Shown: positions 55,539 through 63,933 of the stretch, piece after piece
Layout: each line of letters starts with the position of its first letter
Position numbering within the stretch: position 1 is the first letter of the stretch
NCBI GenBank assembly: GCA_027488115.1
Contig: JAIYCG010000033.1
Coordinates: 1-64,000 of the forward strand
From: Comamonadaceae bacterium
Lineage (GTDB): Bacteria > Pseudomonadota > Gammaproteobacteria > Burkholderiales > Burkholderiaceae_C
DNA length: 64,000 nt
Reading direction: 5' to 3'
Translations under genes and position numbers: made by a program
Notes under the pieces: model-generated
Database searches by the model: none
Seen by the model: the letters and a program-made list of their open reading frames with translations, nothing else
What the model was told of the DNA's origin: nothing

Positions 55539-55555
55539 TATGCAAAACTTGCATA
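55539..55555. promoter_or_regulatory. Palindrome upstream of pckG
   Basis: TATGCAA-AAC-TTGCATA is a perfect 7-bp inverted repeat with a 3-base centre, in an A/T-rich part of the gap 180 bases before pckG. It resembles the TTTGCAA-N3-TTGCAAA type operators of acetate/propionate-responsive XRE regulators (RamB/ScfR type), which control two-carbon and gluconeogenic genes. Regulator identity is inference. The rest of the 306-base gap 55359-55664 holds a terminator for the small gene, a second hairpin at 55629-55645, and no coding frame I can support. Confidence 0.5.
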
Positions 55556-55591
55556 ACAAAGGCGTGAAGGTTTGGAGATTCAATTTTGGCT

Positions 55592-55621
55592 AAAAAAAAC
55601 CCGCCTGCAATTGAGGCGGGT
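55592..55621 (-). terminator. Rho-independent terminator for the 44-residue protein gene
   Basis: On the minus strand, ACCCGCCT-CAATTGC-AGGCGGGT runs into a T-rich tract (the A-run at 55592-55598 on the plus strand). It lies about 45 bases beyond the stop of the small gene. A further stem, CGGCCC-ATTTG-GGGCCG, lies at 55629-55645. Confidence 0.9.
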
Positions 55622-55664
55622 CGTTTGGCGGCCCATTTGGGGCCGTTGAAGCAGCAGCGTGAAC

Positions 55665-55799
55665 TTAAGCCATGAACACCGCGATGAAGGCCAGCAAAAA
55701 GATGAGCACTGCGCCAGCGACGGGAATCACGACGGGAATGTGCTTAACGATGGCTTCAACTGGATCTTTAGCTTCGTGTGAATCGTTGTGTGCAGACAT
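55665..55799 (-). CDS. Small single-pass membrane protein, 44 residues
   Basis: This short reverse frame encodes MSAHNDSHEAKDPVEAIVKH, then IPVVIPVAGAVLIFLLAFIA and VFMA before the stop. It has a polar His-rich N-terminus and one C-terminal membrane helix (tail-anchor-like). A GAGG ribosome site lies 7 bases before the ATG and a strong terminator follows, so this is a complete small gene. It sits 25 bases downstream of recQ on the same strand. The function is unknown; similar short tail-anchored proteins assist membrane complexes (general knowledge, not shown here). Confidence 0.78.
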   Translation of the reverse strand: MSAHNDSHEAKDPVEAIVKHIPVVIPVAGAVLIFLLAFIAVFMA

Positions 55800-55824
55800 G
55801 AAAAACCTCGTTGAGTTGAGTCGA

Positions 55825-57699
55825 TTATTTTAGCTGAACTCGGCACACCTGCAAGACTTCGTGCCCATAGGCCTCTAGCTTTTTAACGCCAATGCCACTG
55901 ATGCCGTTCAAGTCATCTAGGTTTTGAGGATCGGCGTTGGCAATCAACGCCAACGTAGCGTCGTGAAAAATAACGTACGCTGGCAGATTGTGCTCTTTGG
56001 CAACCTCTGCCCGCCAGGCTTTCAAGTTGATATACCGGACCAAAGCCTCTTGACTTAAGTTGGCGGCGGCCGGACCTGGCGCCTGAGATTTGCGACTGCG
56101 TTTCTCAGCCTTCTGACTGACCGACTCTCTTAGAAGCACGCTCACCTCACCGCGCAAAACAGCCCTTGAACCTTCCGTCAATTGAAGGGTGTTGAAGACT
56201 TGGCCTTGCACATTCAATGCGCCCATGGCGATGAGTTGCCTCAAAACACCGCGCAATTGAACTTCGCTGAAATTGGCTCCGATGCCAAAAGTGCTGAGTT
56301 TTGAATGCCCATATTGAGAGACTTTTTCGGTTGCTTTACCGCGCACGATGTCCATAATGTGTCCGGAGCCAAATGAAAAGCCACTGTGCTGTTCGGCGCG
56401 AAAGACCGTTGAAAGTAACTTTCGAGCTGCATCGGTACCATCCCAAACGGCGGGTGGATTTAAGCAGTTGTCGCAGTTGCCGCAAGCTTCGCTGGCTTCG
56501 TCAAAATAAGACAAAAGGCGAACGCGCCTGCAGTCTGTGGCTTCAGCCAGCGCTAACAAGGCATCGAGTTTGCCGCGCATAATTTGTTTGAAGTTTTCTT
56601 CGGCTGGACTCTCATCGATCATGCGCCGTTGGTTGACAACGTCTTGCAGGCCATAGGCCATCCAAGCATTGGCGCGCAAGCCATCGCGGCCTGCGCGGCC
56701 GGTTTCTTGATAATAGCCCTCGATGTTTTTGGGCATGTCCAAGTGCGCAACAAAGCGGACGTCGGGCTTGTCAATGCCCATGCCAAAAGCAATGGTGGCC
56801 ACCATGACAACACCTTCGTCTCGCAAAAATCGATCTTGGTGTTTTTGTCGAACAGAGGCATCTAGACCTGCGTGATAGGGCAAGGCATCGATGCCAGTTT
56901 GGGCCAACATCTCTGCCACTTCTTCAACGCGTTTGCGCGATTGACAATACACCACGCCCGCTTCCCCCTCATGCTCGCGCTCTATAAAACGAAGCAGTTG
57001 TGCAGAGGCATCTTTTTTCTCAACAATGGTGTAACGAATATTGGGGCGATCAAAGCTGCTGATGAAAAGCCGAGCATCTTCTAGCTGAAGTCGCTCAATG
57101 ATGTCTGCACGTGTCAGGGCATCGGCTGTGGCGGTCAAAGCAACGCGCGGTACACCTGGAAAACGCTCGTGCAAAACAGTGAGGCTACGGTATTCAGGTC
57201 GGAAATCATGGCCCCATTGGCTGACGCAATGAGCTTCATCAATGGCAAATAAACTTAACAAGCCTTGCGCATACAAAGCATCGAGTTGCGCTAGGAAGCG
57301 GGGCGTATTGATGCGCTCTGGCGCAGCATAAAGCAATGTGATTTCACCCCGGCGTAGACGCTGTTCAATGTTTTGAGCCTCTTCAGAAGCCAGTGTGGAA
57401 TTTAAAAACGCGGCGCTGACGCCTGCTTCATGCAAGGCACCCACCTGGTCGTGCATCAGGGCAATGAGGGGCGACACCACAATGGTGATGCCAAGGCCTG
57501 CACCTTGTCGGGCAATGGCTGGTATTTGGTAACACAAGCTCTTACCACCGCCTGTGGGCATGAGCACCAAGGCGTCGGAGCCACTGCTGACGTGCTCGAT
57601 GATGGCTTGCTGTGGCCCTCTGAAAGACTCATAGCCAAATACCTCGCTGAGGATGCTCAGTATGTGCGTGGGTGGATTCAGAACGGCAGAGGTTGACAC
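55825..57699 (-). CDS. recQ: ATP-dependent DNA helicase RecQ
   Basis: This is a 624-residue 3'-5' helicase. Motifs are [17 protein letters not shown], Walker [14 protein letters not shown], the DEAH box [18 protein letters not shown] and [16 protein letters not shown], then ETGRAGRDG. Zinc-binding Cys are in [12 protein letters not shown] and CGNCDNC, with a winged helix and a C-terminal HRDC domain (VIFHDATL...[13 protein letters not shown]). The first residues are not conserved: the frame opens at TTG 57723, and I prefer GTG 57699. Confidence 0.95.
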   Translation of the reverse strand: MSTSAVLNPPTHILSILSEVFGYESFRGPQQAIIEHVSSGSDALVLMPTGGGKSLCYQIPAIARQGAGLGITIVVSPLIALMHDQVGALHEAGVSAAFLNSTLASEEAQNIEQRLRRGEITLLYAAPERINTPRFLAQLDALYAQGLLSLFAIDEAHCVSQWGHDFRPEYRSLTVLHERFPGVPRVALTATADALTRADIIERLQLEDARLFISSFDRPNIRYTIVEKKDASAQLLRFIEREHEGEAGVVYCQSRKRVEEVAEMLAQTGIDALPYHAGLDASVRQKHQDRFLRDEGVVMVATIAFGMGIDKPDVRFVAHLDMPKNIEGYYQETGRAGRDGLRANAWMAYGLQDVVNQRRMIDESPAEENFKQIMRGKLDALLALAEATDCRRVRLLSYFDEASEACGNCDNCLNPPAVWDGTDAARKLLSTVFRAEQHSGFSFGSGHIMDIVRGKATEKVSQYGHSKLSTFGIGANFSEVQLRGVLRQLIAMGALNVQGQVFNTLQLTEGSRAVLRGEVSVLLRESVSQKAEKRSRKSQAPGPAAANLSQEALVRYINLKAWRAEVAKEHNLPAYVIFHDATLALIANADPQNLDDLNGISGIGVKKLEAYGHEVLQVCRVQLK

Positions 57700-57790
57700 G
57701 GTGGCTATTGTCCACGATGTCAATTGACTATGTTGAAGCGCGCACCTTTGCTAAGGCAATGTAAGCGCTCATTAATTGCCGCGGCCTGAT

Positions 57791-58771
57791 TTAGGAGGCC
57801 TTGAATTGAATGGTTTTGATCACGTTGGTCCAACGCCCCACTTCATCGACCATGAATTTTTCAGGGTCTGGCAAAGTGAAAGGATCAGCACCTGCCTTTT
57901 CAAGGTCCAGCAAAAATCCAGGATCGTTGCGCACTTTGTTGTGAGTGGCACGCAAAAACTCTAAAACATCGCGCGGCACGCCTGCGGGTGTGAATACGGC
58001 ATTGAAAACTTGAACGCGCATGTCAGGCACACCTGCTTCTACAGCAGTGGGAATTTCAGGCGCAGCTTTAAGCCGGGCATCGCTGTTGACACCCAAAATG
58101 CGCGCTCGTCCTGCACGGTGTTGTGCCAGTACGGCAGACGACATGATGGGCGTGATCATGGGCACGTGGCCAGCGACGAGGTCTTGCATGGCCGGCCCGC
58201 CGCCCTTGTAGGGAACGTGCTGAACATCCAATTTGCCAGCTTGAAGTTTAAAAAGCTCGCCAGTCAAGTTGGTGATGGTGCCGGGACCGGCAGAGCCATA
58301 GGCGTATTTGCCTGGATTAGCCCGAATCAGGCTGATGAGTTCTCTTAAATTATTGGCAGGCACGCTGGGATTGACGACGATGCAGGTCGGATTGATGCTA
58401 ACCATGCCGACCAAACTGAAATCTTTGATGGCATCGTAGTTGGAAGTGCCAGACGCCAATGGGTTGATGATTTGCGTGGAGGAGGTGCCCAAAAGAAGCG
58501 TGTATCCGTCCGCTCTTGCACGCGAAACCTCAGAAGCGCCAATGGCGCCACCCGCACCTGCTCGGTTGTCAACAACAAAGTTTGCCCCCGAATGCGCAAT
58601 GGCATATTTAACCCACAAGCGGCCAATGATGTCGCCATCACCGCCTGGTGCGAACGGCACAATGACACGGATGGGACGCTCAGGGAATTTGGATTGCGCT
58701 AACGAAGCTTGTGGTGCCAGCCCAGAAAGCAATGCAGAGCCACCAAGGGCTAAAAAGTGACGTTTTTTCAT
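57791..58771 (-). CDS. Bug-family (TctC-like) periplasmic binding protein
   Basis: This is a 326-residue extracytoplasmic receptor of the tripartite tricarboxylate type, a family greatly expanded in Burkholderiales. It has a signal peptide (HFLALGGSALLSGLAPQASLAQ). The Bug motifs are FPERPIRVIVPFAPGGDGDIIGR, VVDNRAGAGGAIGASEVSRARADGYTLL and YGSAGPGTITNLTGELFK, ending in ARLKAAPEIPTAVEAGVPD. No TctAB membrane genes are adjacent, so it is an orphan. The ligand is unknown. ATG 58771 marks the signal start. Confidence 0.95.
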   Translation of the reverse strand: MKKRHFLALGGSALLSGLAPQASLAQSKFPERPIRVIVPFAPGGDGDIIGRLWVKYAIAHSGANFVVDNRAGAGGAIGASEVSRARADGYTLLLGTSSTQIINPLASGTSNYDAIKDFSLVGMVSINPTCIVVNPSVPANNLRELISLIRANPGKYAYGSAGPGTITNLTGELFKLQAGKLDVQHVPYKGGGPAMQDLVAGHVPMITPIMSSAVLAQHRAGRARILGVNSDARLKAAPEIPTAVEAGVPDMRVQVFNAVFTPAGVPRDVLEFLRATHNKVRNDPGFLLDLEKAGADPFTLPDPEKFMVDEVGRWTNVIKTIQFKAS

Positions 58772-58856
58772 GAGCTTAATATAAAGAGTGCGGGCATGCC
58801 CTTCAATTGGGGATGGGCCCAATTGTGACTAAATCTCATGAGCCTATTTGATTTTC

Positions 58857-58862
58857 TACAAT
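58857..58862 (+). promoter_or_regulatory. Possible -10 element just before the methionine synthase part 1 start
   Basis: TACAAT differs from TATAAT by one base and ends 6 bases before ATG 58869, with no ribosome site between. If used, transcription would begin at or next to the start codon (leaderless). No good -35 is visible at 17 bases. Weak evidence. Confidence 0.3.
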
Positions 58863-58868
58863 AGCGTG

Positions 58869-59915
58869 ATGAAAAAACTGAACTACACCCGAGCCAAGGC
58901 CCTGCCAGCCCTGCTGGAAAAACGCATTGCCATTCTCGATGGCGCCATGGGCACCATGATTCAGCGCTTTAAGTTGAACGAGGCCGACTACCGGGGTGAG
59001 CGTTTCAAAGATTTTCCCAAAGACGTGAAGGGTAACAACGAACTGCTCAGCCTCACAAGGCCCGATGTGATTCAAGATATTCACGAAGGCTATTTGGCGG
59101 CTGGCGCTGACATGATTGAAACCAACACTTTTGGTGCGACCACCATTGCGCAAGCCGACTACGACATGGCCGACTTGGCCATCGAAATGAACCGCACATC
59201 TGCCGCCTTGGCCCGTGCCGCTTGCGACAAGTTTTCAACCCTCGACAAGCCGCGCTATGCCGTGGGTGCTTTGGGCCCAACACCTAAAACGGCCAGCATC
59301 AGCCCCGATGTGAACGACCCTGGAGCGCGCAATGTAGACTTTGAAACTTTGCGAAAAGCTTATTACGAACAAACGCAAGCATTGGTGGAGGGCGGTGTCG
59401 ACGTGCTGCTGGTGGAAACGATCTTCGACACACTCAATGCCAAAGCGGCCTTGTTTGCCATCGAAGAATATTTTGAGGCCAGTGGCGAGCGCTTGCCTTT
59501 GATCATCAGCGGAACCGTGACCGATGCTTCGGGACGGATCTTGAGTGGACAGACCGTGACTGCGTTTTGGCACAGCGTGCGACATGCTCGTCCTTTGGCC
59601 ATTGGCTTGAACTGCGCATTGGGCGCCACCCTGATGCGTCCTTATATTCAAGAGCTGGCCAAGGTGGCAGGTGACACCTTCATCAGTTGCTACCCCAACG
59701 CTGGTTTGCCCAACCCCATGAGCGACACCGGCTTTGATGAAACGCCGGATGTCACCAGCCGTTTGTTGCACGAGTTTGCAGCTGAGGGATTGGTCAACAT
59801 TGTGGGTGGGTGTTGTGGAACCACGCCAGAGCACATTGGCGCTATTGAGAAAGCAGTGACTCCGTTGGCGCCGAGGGGTTTGCACAAAGCTGCGTTTTAC
59901 AAAGAAGCCGCTTGA
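58869..59915 (+). CDS. metH: Methionine synthase part 1: homocysteine S-methyltransferase domain
   Basis: The 348 residues correspond to the N-terminal homocysteine-binding barrel of cobalamin-dependent Met[29 protein letters not shown], then [31 protein letters not shown] and the zinc-binding [16 protein letters not shown]. The protein stops at the natural domain border. The folate, cobalamin and reactivation domains follow in a separate frame starting at 63934, 4 kb downstream. No SAH riboswitch precedes this first part. ATG 58869 is preferred over the TTG at 58848. Confidence 0.94.
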   Translation: MKKLNYTRAKALPALLEKRIAILDGAMGTMIQRFKLNEADYRGERFKDFPKDVKGNNELLSLTRPDVIQDIHEGYLAAGADMIETNTFGATTIAQADYDMADLAIEMNRTSAALARAACDKFSTLDKPRYAVGALGPTPKTASISPDVNDPGARNVDFETLRKAYYEQTQALVEGGVDVLLVETIFDTLNAKAALFAIEEYFEASGERLPLIISGTVTDASGRILSGQTVTAFWHSVRHARPLAIGLNCALGATLMRPYIQELAKVAGDTFISCYPNAGLPNPMSDTGFDETPDVTSRLLHEFAAEGLVNIVGGCCGTTPEHIGAIEKAVTPLAPRGLHKAAFYKEAA

Positions 59916-60074
59916 ATGCCACTCCATGATGGTGCGGCGCATTGATTTGGTGCGCACCCATGCGGCCTTGCATGATTGTTGTGCATACAAGCCCAAACTG
60001 AAAGCAAAACTGGTGGTTTGGTTGAGCTGTATTATTATGGGCAAAGTTACGTAAGCAATTCATTGCCAATGGCA

Positions 60075-60090
60075 GTAACTCCCTAGTTAC
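60075..60090. promoter_or_regulatory. Inverted repeat upstream of the cyanate/nitrate-type operon
   Basis: GTAACT-CCCT-AGTTAC is a perfect 6-bp repeat with a 4-base centre, 75 bases before the binding-protein gene. A related AGTTACGTAA lies 30 bases upstream (60045-60054), so GTTAC half-sites recur. GGTGCGCACC at 59949-59958 is a further 10-bp palindrome. Together these suggest a regulated promoter in the 250-base gap 59916-60165. The regulator is unknown. Confidence 0.4.
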
Positions 60091-60165
60091 AAAATAAACA
60101 GGGCCGATTTCTAGTTGGCCCATTGTTTGCATAGCACCTCTTGTCTTTAATGAAAAGAGGTTGCT

Positions 60166-61572
60166 ATGTCTGAGTTCTTTGATCCTTACAACGCCGATCG
60201 CCCCTTGATGCTGAAGTGCAGCTGTGGTCGCGAACACTCACCGGCTGAACACCATGCAGAAGTTGCAGCCGATGCAGCAGCAGCCACTTTGCGCGCTCGC
60301 TCTGAAACTGCAGAGTTTGAAGCTTACAGTCAAGAGTTCATCGAAGCCACCTTGGTCAAAGCCTTGTTTCCACAGGAGCAAGAGCGCCGAAATTTCTTGC
60401 GCGCAGTCGGCAAGAAAACGGCCATGGCTGCCATTGCCAGTGTTTTGCCTGTTGCCAGTTTGCAAGCCATGGCACAAGACAAGGGACCGCTTGAAAAAAC
60501 CAATTTGAAAATCGGTTTCATTCCAATCACGTGTGCCACGCCGCTCATCATGGCGCACCCTCTGGGTTTTTACAGCAAGCAAGGCTTGAATGTTGAAGTT
60601 ACCAAAACCGCAGGCTGGGCGCTGATTCGCGACAAGATGATTAACAAGGAATACGACGCGACGCATTTCTTGTCGCCCATGCCCTTGGCCATCAGCATGG
60701 GGCTGGGCGCCACGGCCACGCCCATGAATGTGGCTACCATTCAAAACGTGAATGGCCAAGCCATTACATTGAGCTTGAAGCACAAAGACAATCGCGATCC
60801 CAAGAACTGGAAGGGCTTCAAGTTTGGCGTGCCATTTGATTACTCCATGCACAACTTTTTGCTGCGTTATTATTTGGCAGAAAATGGTTTAAACCCCGAT
60901 ACCGATGTGCAAATTCGCGTCATTCCGCCGGCAGAGATGGTGGCCAATTTGCGCGCAGGCAACATTGATGGTTTCTTGGGCCCCGATCCTTTTAATCAGC
61001 GCGCGGTGTTTGACGAAGTGGGCTTCATTCACATGCTTACCAAAGACTTGTGGAACGGCCATCCCTGCTGCGCATTTGGAACCAGCACGGAATTCATTCA
61101 AAAAAATCCGAATACGTTTGCGGCCTTGTACCGTGCGGTTTTGACGTCGGCCGCCATGGCGCGTTTGCCGGACAATCGAGAGTTGATTGCCAAGGTGATT
61201 TCGCCTACGCAGTACCTTAATCAGCCAGAAGCCGTGATCAGCCAAGTGCTTACGGGAAAATTTGCAGATGGCTTGGGCAAAGTGCAAAACGTACCCGACC
61301 GTGCTGACTTCGACCCGATGCCATGGCAAAGCTTGGCGGTGTGGATGCTGACGCAAATGCAACGTTGGGGCTACATCAAGGGCAATGTTGATTACAAACA
61401 GATTGCTGAAAAAGTGTTCCTCATAACCGACGCGCGCAAGCACATGAAAGACTTGGGGCAGACCGTACCAACCGGGCCCAACTACATCAAACACAAGATC
61501 ATGGGCAAAGAGTTTGATCCCGCTAAGCCGGAGGCCTATTTGAAATCCTTTGCAATCAACAAGATGGGTTGA
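60166..61572 (+). CDS. NrtA/CmpA-type ABC substrate-binding protein with Tat signal and N-terminal extension
   Basis: This is a 468-residue binding protein for a cyanate/nitrate-type ABC importer. A twin-arginine motif at residues 74-75 (ERRNFLRAVG) is followed by a hydrophobic stretch ending LQAMAQ. The mature domain shows LKIGFIPITCATPLIMAHPLGFYSKQGLNVEV and GFLGPDPFNQRAVF. Before the Tat motif is an unusual 73-residue region with a Cys/His cluster (CSCGREHSPAEHH, residues 18-30) and a helical part. The next genes encode permease, ATPase and cyanase, so cyanate is the likeliest substrate; nitrate or a sulfonate remains possible. Confidence 0.92.
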   Translation: MSEFFDPYNADRPLMLKCSCGREHSPAEHHAEVAADAAAATLRARSETAEFEAYSQEFIEATLVKALFPQEQERRNFLRAVGKKTAMAAIASVLPVASLQAMAQDKGPLEKTNLKIGFIPITCATPLIMAHPLGFYSKQGLNVEVTKTAGWALIRDKMINKEYDATHFLSPMPLAISMGLGATATPMNVATIQNVNGQAITLSLKHKDNRDPKNWKGFKFGVPFDYSMHNFLLRYYLAENGLNPDTDVQIRVIPPAEMVANLRAGNIDGFLGPDPFNQRAVFDEVGFIHMLTKDLWNGHPCCAFGTSTEFIQKNPNTFAALYRAVLTSAAMARLPDNRELIAKVISPTQYLNQPEAVISQVLTGKFADGLGKVQNVPDRADFDPMPWQSLAVWMLTQMQRWGYIKGNVDYKQIAEKVFLITDARKHMKDLGQTVPTGPNYIKHKIMGKEFDPAKPEAYLKSFAINKMG

Positions 61573-61578
61573 TGCTCT

Positions 61579-62445
61579 GTGAAAACAATTTCGATCAATT
61601 TGCGAGCCGGCCTGGTCTCGCTCCTCATCATGGTTTTTTTCGTGGGTGCATGGCAGCTTTCTACACAAGGACCGTCAATTGCGGGTGCCACCAAAGTGGG
61701 AGCCTCAGCTGAGGACATTGAGTATTTGAAAATGATGGGCAAGGATCCAGGCGCCAGCAAGAGCACAGGATTTCCACCGCCTATGGAAGTGGCCAAGGCC
61801 ACGTTGAAGCAATTGTCAAATCCCTTTTACGACAACGGACCCAATGACAAAGGCATCGGCATTCAATTGGCGCATTCTTTGGGGCGAGTGGGATTGGGCT
61901 TTTTGTTGGCTGTGATCGTGGCTTTGCCTTTGGGTTTCCTCATCGGCATGTCGCCGCTCATGCACAAAGCCATTGACCCCTTCATTCAAGTGCTCAAACC
62001 CATCAGTCCTTTGGCGTGGATGCCACTGGCGCTTTACACCTTAAAAGACTCCAGCGTCAGCGGCATCTTTGTGATTTTCATTTGTTCCGTGTGGCCAATG
62101 CTGATCAATACGGCATTTGGTGTGGCATCGGTCAAGCGGGAGTGGCTCAATGTGGCCAACACCTTAGAAGTGAATCCCTTGCGCAAAGCTTTCTTGGTCA
62201 TTCTCCCAGCCGCAGCGCCCACGATCGTGACAGGCATGCGCATCAGCATGGGCATCGCTTGGTTGGTGATTGTGGCTGCCGAAATGTTGGTGGGTGGCAC
62301 AGGCATTGGCTATTTTGTATGGAATGAGTGGAACAACTTGTCCTTGGTCAATGTGATTTTTGCAGTGCTCGTGATTGGTGTGGTCGGCATGCTGTTGGAC
62401 ATGGCATTTGCAAAACTACAAAAGGGAGTCACCTATGTTGAGTGA
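61579..62445 (+). CDS. ABC permease of the nitrate/cyanate/taurine type
   Basis: The 288 residues hold about six helices in the BPD_transp_1 fold: LAHSLGRVGLGFLLAVIVALPLGFLIGMS, the PFIQVLKPISPLAWMPLALYTLKDSS segment typical of NrtB, and the EAA-like loop NTLEVNPLRKAFLVILPAAAPTIVTGMRISMG. A roughly 60-residue periplasmic loop after TM1 matches NrtB proteins. GTG 61579 follows the binding-protein stop by 6 bases, and its end overlaps the ATPase gene by 11 bases. Confidence 0.94.
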   Translation: MKTISINLRAGLVSLLIMVFFVGAWQLSTQGPSIAGATKVGASAEDIEYLKMMGKDPGASKSTGFPPPMEVAKATLKQLSNPFYDNGPNDKGIGIQLAHSLGRVGLGFLLAVIVALPLGFLIGMSPLMHKAIDPFIQVLKPISPLAWMPLALYTLKDSSVSGIFVIFICSVWPMLINTAFGVASVKREWLNVANTLEVNPLRKAFLVILPAAAPTIVTGMRISMGIAWLVIVAAEMLVGGTGIGYFVWNEWNNLSLVNVIFAVLVIGVVGMLLDMAFAKLQKGVTYVE

Positions 62446-63286
62446 ACAGCTAGCATCTTCTCCTGCTTTAAGTCAAGAAGGCCCTTTTGCGAGAGCGGGT
62501 TTTTTGAAAATTGAAAAGTTAGGCAAGACCTACCAAGCCGACAAGCCCGTGTTTGCAGATGTGTCATTCACGGTGGCGCGGGGTGAATTTGTTTGCATCA
62601 TTGGTCACTCGGGCTGTGGCAAAACAACGGTGCTCAATGTGTTGGCGGGATTGGATGCGGCCACAGAAGGCCACGCCTTCATGGATGGCCGTGAAATTGC
62701 TGGGCCCAGCTTAGAGCGCGGCGTGGTGTTTCAAAGCCATGCCTTGATGCCTTGGCTCACCGTGCGCCAAAATATTGCTTTTGCGGTGAAATCCAAATGG
62801 CCCGATTGGAAAACACCCGAGGTCAATGCGCATGTGGAAAAGCATGTGGACATGGTTGGCTTGTTGCCGGCGATCGATAAAAAACCCAGTCAGTTGTCGG
62901 GCGGAATGAAGCAGCGTGTGGGCATTGCCCGGGCTTTTGCCATTCAACCCAAGATGCTGTTGCTCGATGAGCCCTTCGGCGCATTGGACGCCTTAACACG
63001 CGGCACCATTCAAGATGAGCTGATGGGCATCGTGAGGCAAACACAGCAAACAGTTTTCATGATCACGCACGATGTGGACGAGGCCATTTTGTTGTCTGAT
63101 CGAATTTTGCTGATGAGCAATGGCAACGAAAAAAATGGTCACTACGTGCCAGGCGGCCTGGCTGAGGTGGTGGTGAATCCATTGCCACGCGATCGAACTC
63201 GCGCACAACTTCACCATTTATCTGGCTACTACCAAGTTCGCAATCACATTGTTGATTTCTTGGTTTCTCGCGCTAAAGCGCATTGA
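62435..63286 (+). CDS. ABC transporter ATPase of the nitrate/cyanate type
   Basis: In this 283-residue ATPase, Walker A is GHSGCGKTTVLN, the Q-loop is VVFQSHALMPW, the signature is LSGGMKQRVGIARA, Walker B is MLLLDEPFGALD, and the switch His is in FMITHDVDEA. It is the NrtD/CynD-like single-domain type, without the NrtC solute-binding fusion. ATG 62435 lies within the permease gene; the longer frame from 62375 is unsupported. Confidence 0.95.
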   Translation: MLSEQLASSPALSQEGPFARAGFLKIEKLGKTYQADKPVFADVSFTVARGEFVCIIGHSGCGKTTVLNVLAGLDAATEGHAFMDGREIAGPSLERGVVFQSHALMPWLTVRQNIAFAVKSKWPDWKTPEVNAHVEKHVDMVGLLPAIDKKPSQLSGGMKQRVGIARAFAIQPKMLLLDEPFGALDALTRGTIQDELMGIVRQTQQTVFMITHDVDEAILLSDRILLMSNGNEKNGHYVPGGLAEVVVNPLPRDRTRAQLHHLSGYYQVRNHIVDFLVSRAKAH

Positions 63287-63333
63287 ATTTTTTACTTCAT
63301 TTTCAACATCCATTTTCATTGACGAGGTCTCAT

Positions 63334-63777
63334 ATGAACCGTTTAGACGTGACAGAAAAAATCATCAGCACCAAAGTGTCCAAGGGCATCAAGTGGAGCG
63401 ATGTGGCAGACAAAGTGGGTCTGTCCAAAGAGTGGGTTACAGCCGCCTGCTTGGGCCAAATGACCTTGGATGCCAAACAGGCCAAGATCATTGGAAAAAT
63501 TTTCGGCCTGACCGCCGAAGAGCAAAAGTGGCTCCAAGTGGTGCCCTATAAAGGCTCTCTGCAAACCGCTGTGCCCACCGACCCACTCATTTACCGCTGG
63601 TATGAAATTGTGAGTGTGTATGGCACCACCATCAAAGAACTCATCCACGAAGAGTTTGGCGATGGCATTATGAGCGCTATCGATTTCAGCATGGACATCG
63701 TGCGCCAGCCCGACCCCAAAGGCGACCGCGTGAATGTGGTCTTGTCGGGCAAATTCTTGCCTTACAAGCAGTATTGA
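63334..63777 (+). CDS. cynS: Cyanate hydratase (cyanase)
   Basis: Cyanase converts cyanate and bicarbonate to ammonia and CO2. The 147-residue protein has the N-terminal helical domain (SDVADKVGLSKEWVTAACLGQMTLDAKQA) and the catalytic domain with Arg88, Glu91 (YRWYEIVSVYG) and Ser114 (GIMSAIDFSMD). These are the three catalytic residues, each shifted by exactly 8 from E. coli numbering. GAGG precedes ATG 63334. It is the last gene of the transporter operon. No carbonic anhydrase (cynT) or cynR is present in the window. Confidence 0.97.
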   Translation: MNRLDVTEKIISTKVSKGIKWSDVADKVGLSKEWVTAACLGQMTLDAKQAKIIGKIFGLTAEEQKWLQVVPYKGSLQTAVPTDPLIYRWYEIVSVYGTTIKELIHEEFGDGIMSAIDFSMDIVRQPDPKGDRVNVVLSGKFLPYKQY

Positions 63778-63810
63778 TGCGCTAAACCCCTTGGGCGTGG
63801 TTAAAATAGC

Positions 63811-63870
63811 CACTCCCAAGGAGCGTTGCAGCCCGCCAGCCTATCAGGCCGCGGGTCAGGCTTGGGGCTT
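63811..63870 (+). promoter_or_regulatory. S-adenosylhomocysteine (SAH) riboswitch
   Basis: The sequence follows the SAH riboswitch consensus. P1 pairs CCCAAG (63815-63820) with CTTGGG (63861-63866). The conserved GGAGCGTTGCA (63820-63830) is present, and P2 pairs CCCGC (63832-63836) with GCGGG (63851-63855). The conserved GTCAGGCTTGG closes the core (63855-63865). SAH riboswitches turn on SAH-recycling genes (ahcY, metH). This one lies 64 bases before the second methionine synthase part. A short GGGC/GCCC stem with a T-rich tail (63877-63890) may belong to the expression platform. Confidence 0.9.
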
Positions 63871-63933
63871 CAAACCGGGCTTTGCCCTTTCTTATTTGCA
63901 AACTACGCTCACCTGCGATCCAAGGGGTGAGTT

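Noticed and set aside
59235..60044. 269-residue reverse open frame opposite methionine synthase part 1
   Set aside because: Antisense shadow of a strongly conserved gene; no recognisable motif or ribosome site.
60238..61668. Long reverse-strand open frames (204 and 259 residues) opposite the binding-protein gene
   Set aside because: They mirror the codon bias of the plus-strand gene, have His/Arg-rich shadow composition and no family motifs; the plus frame has clear domains.
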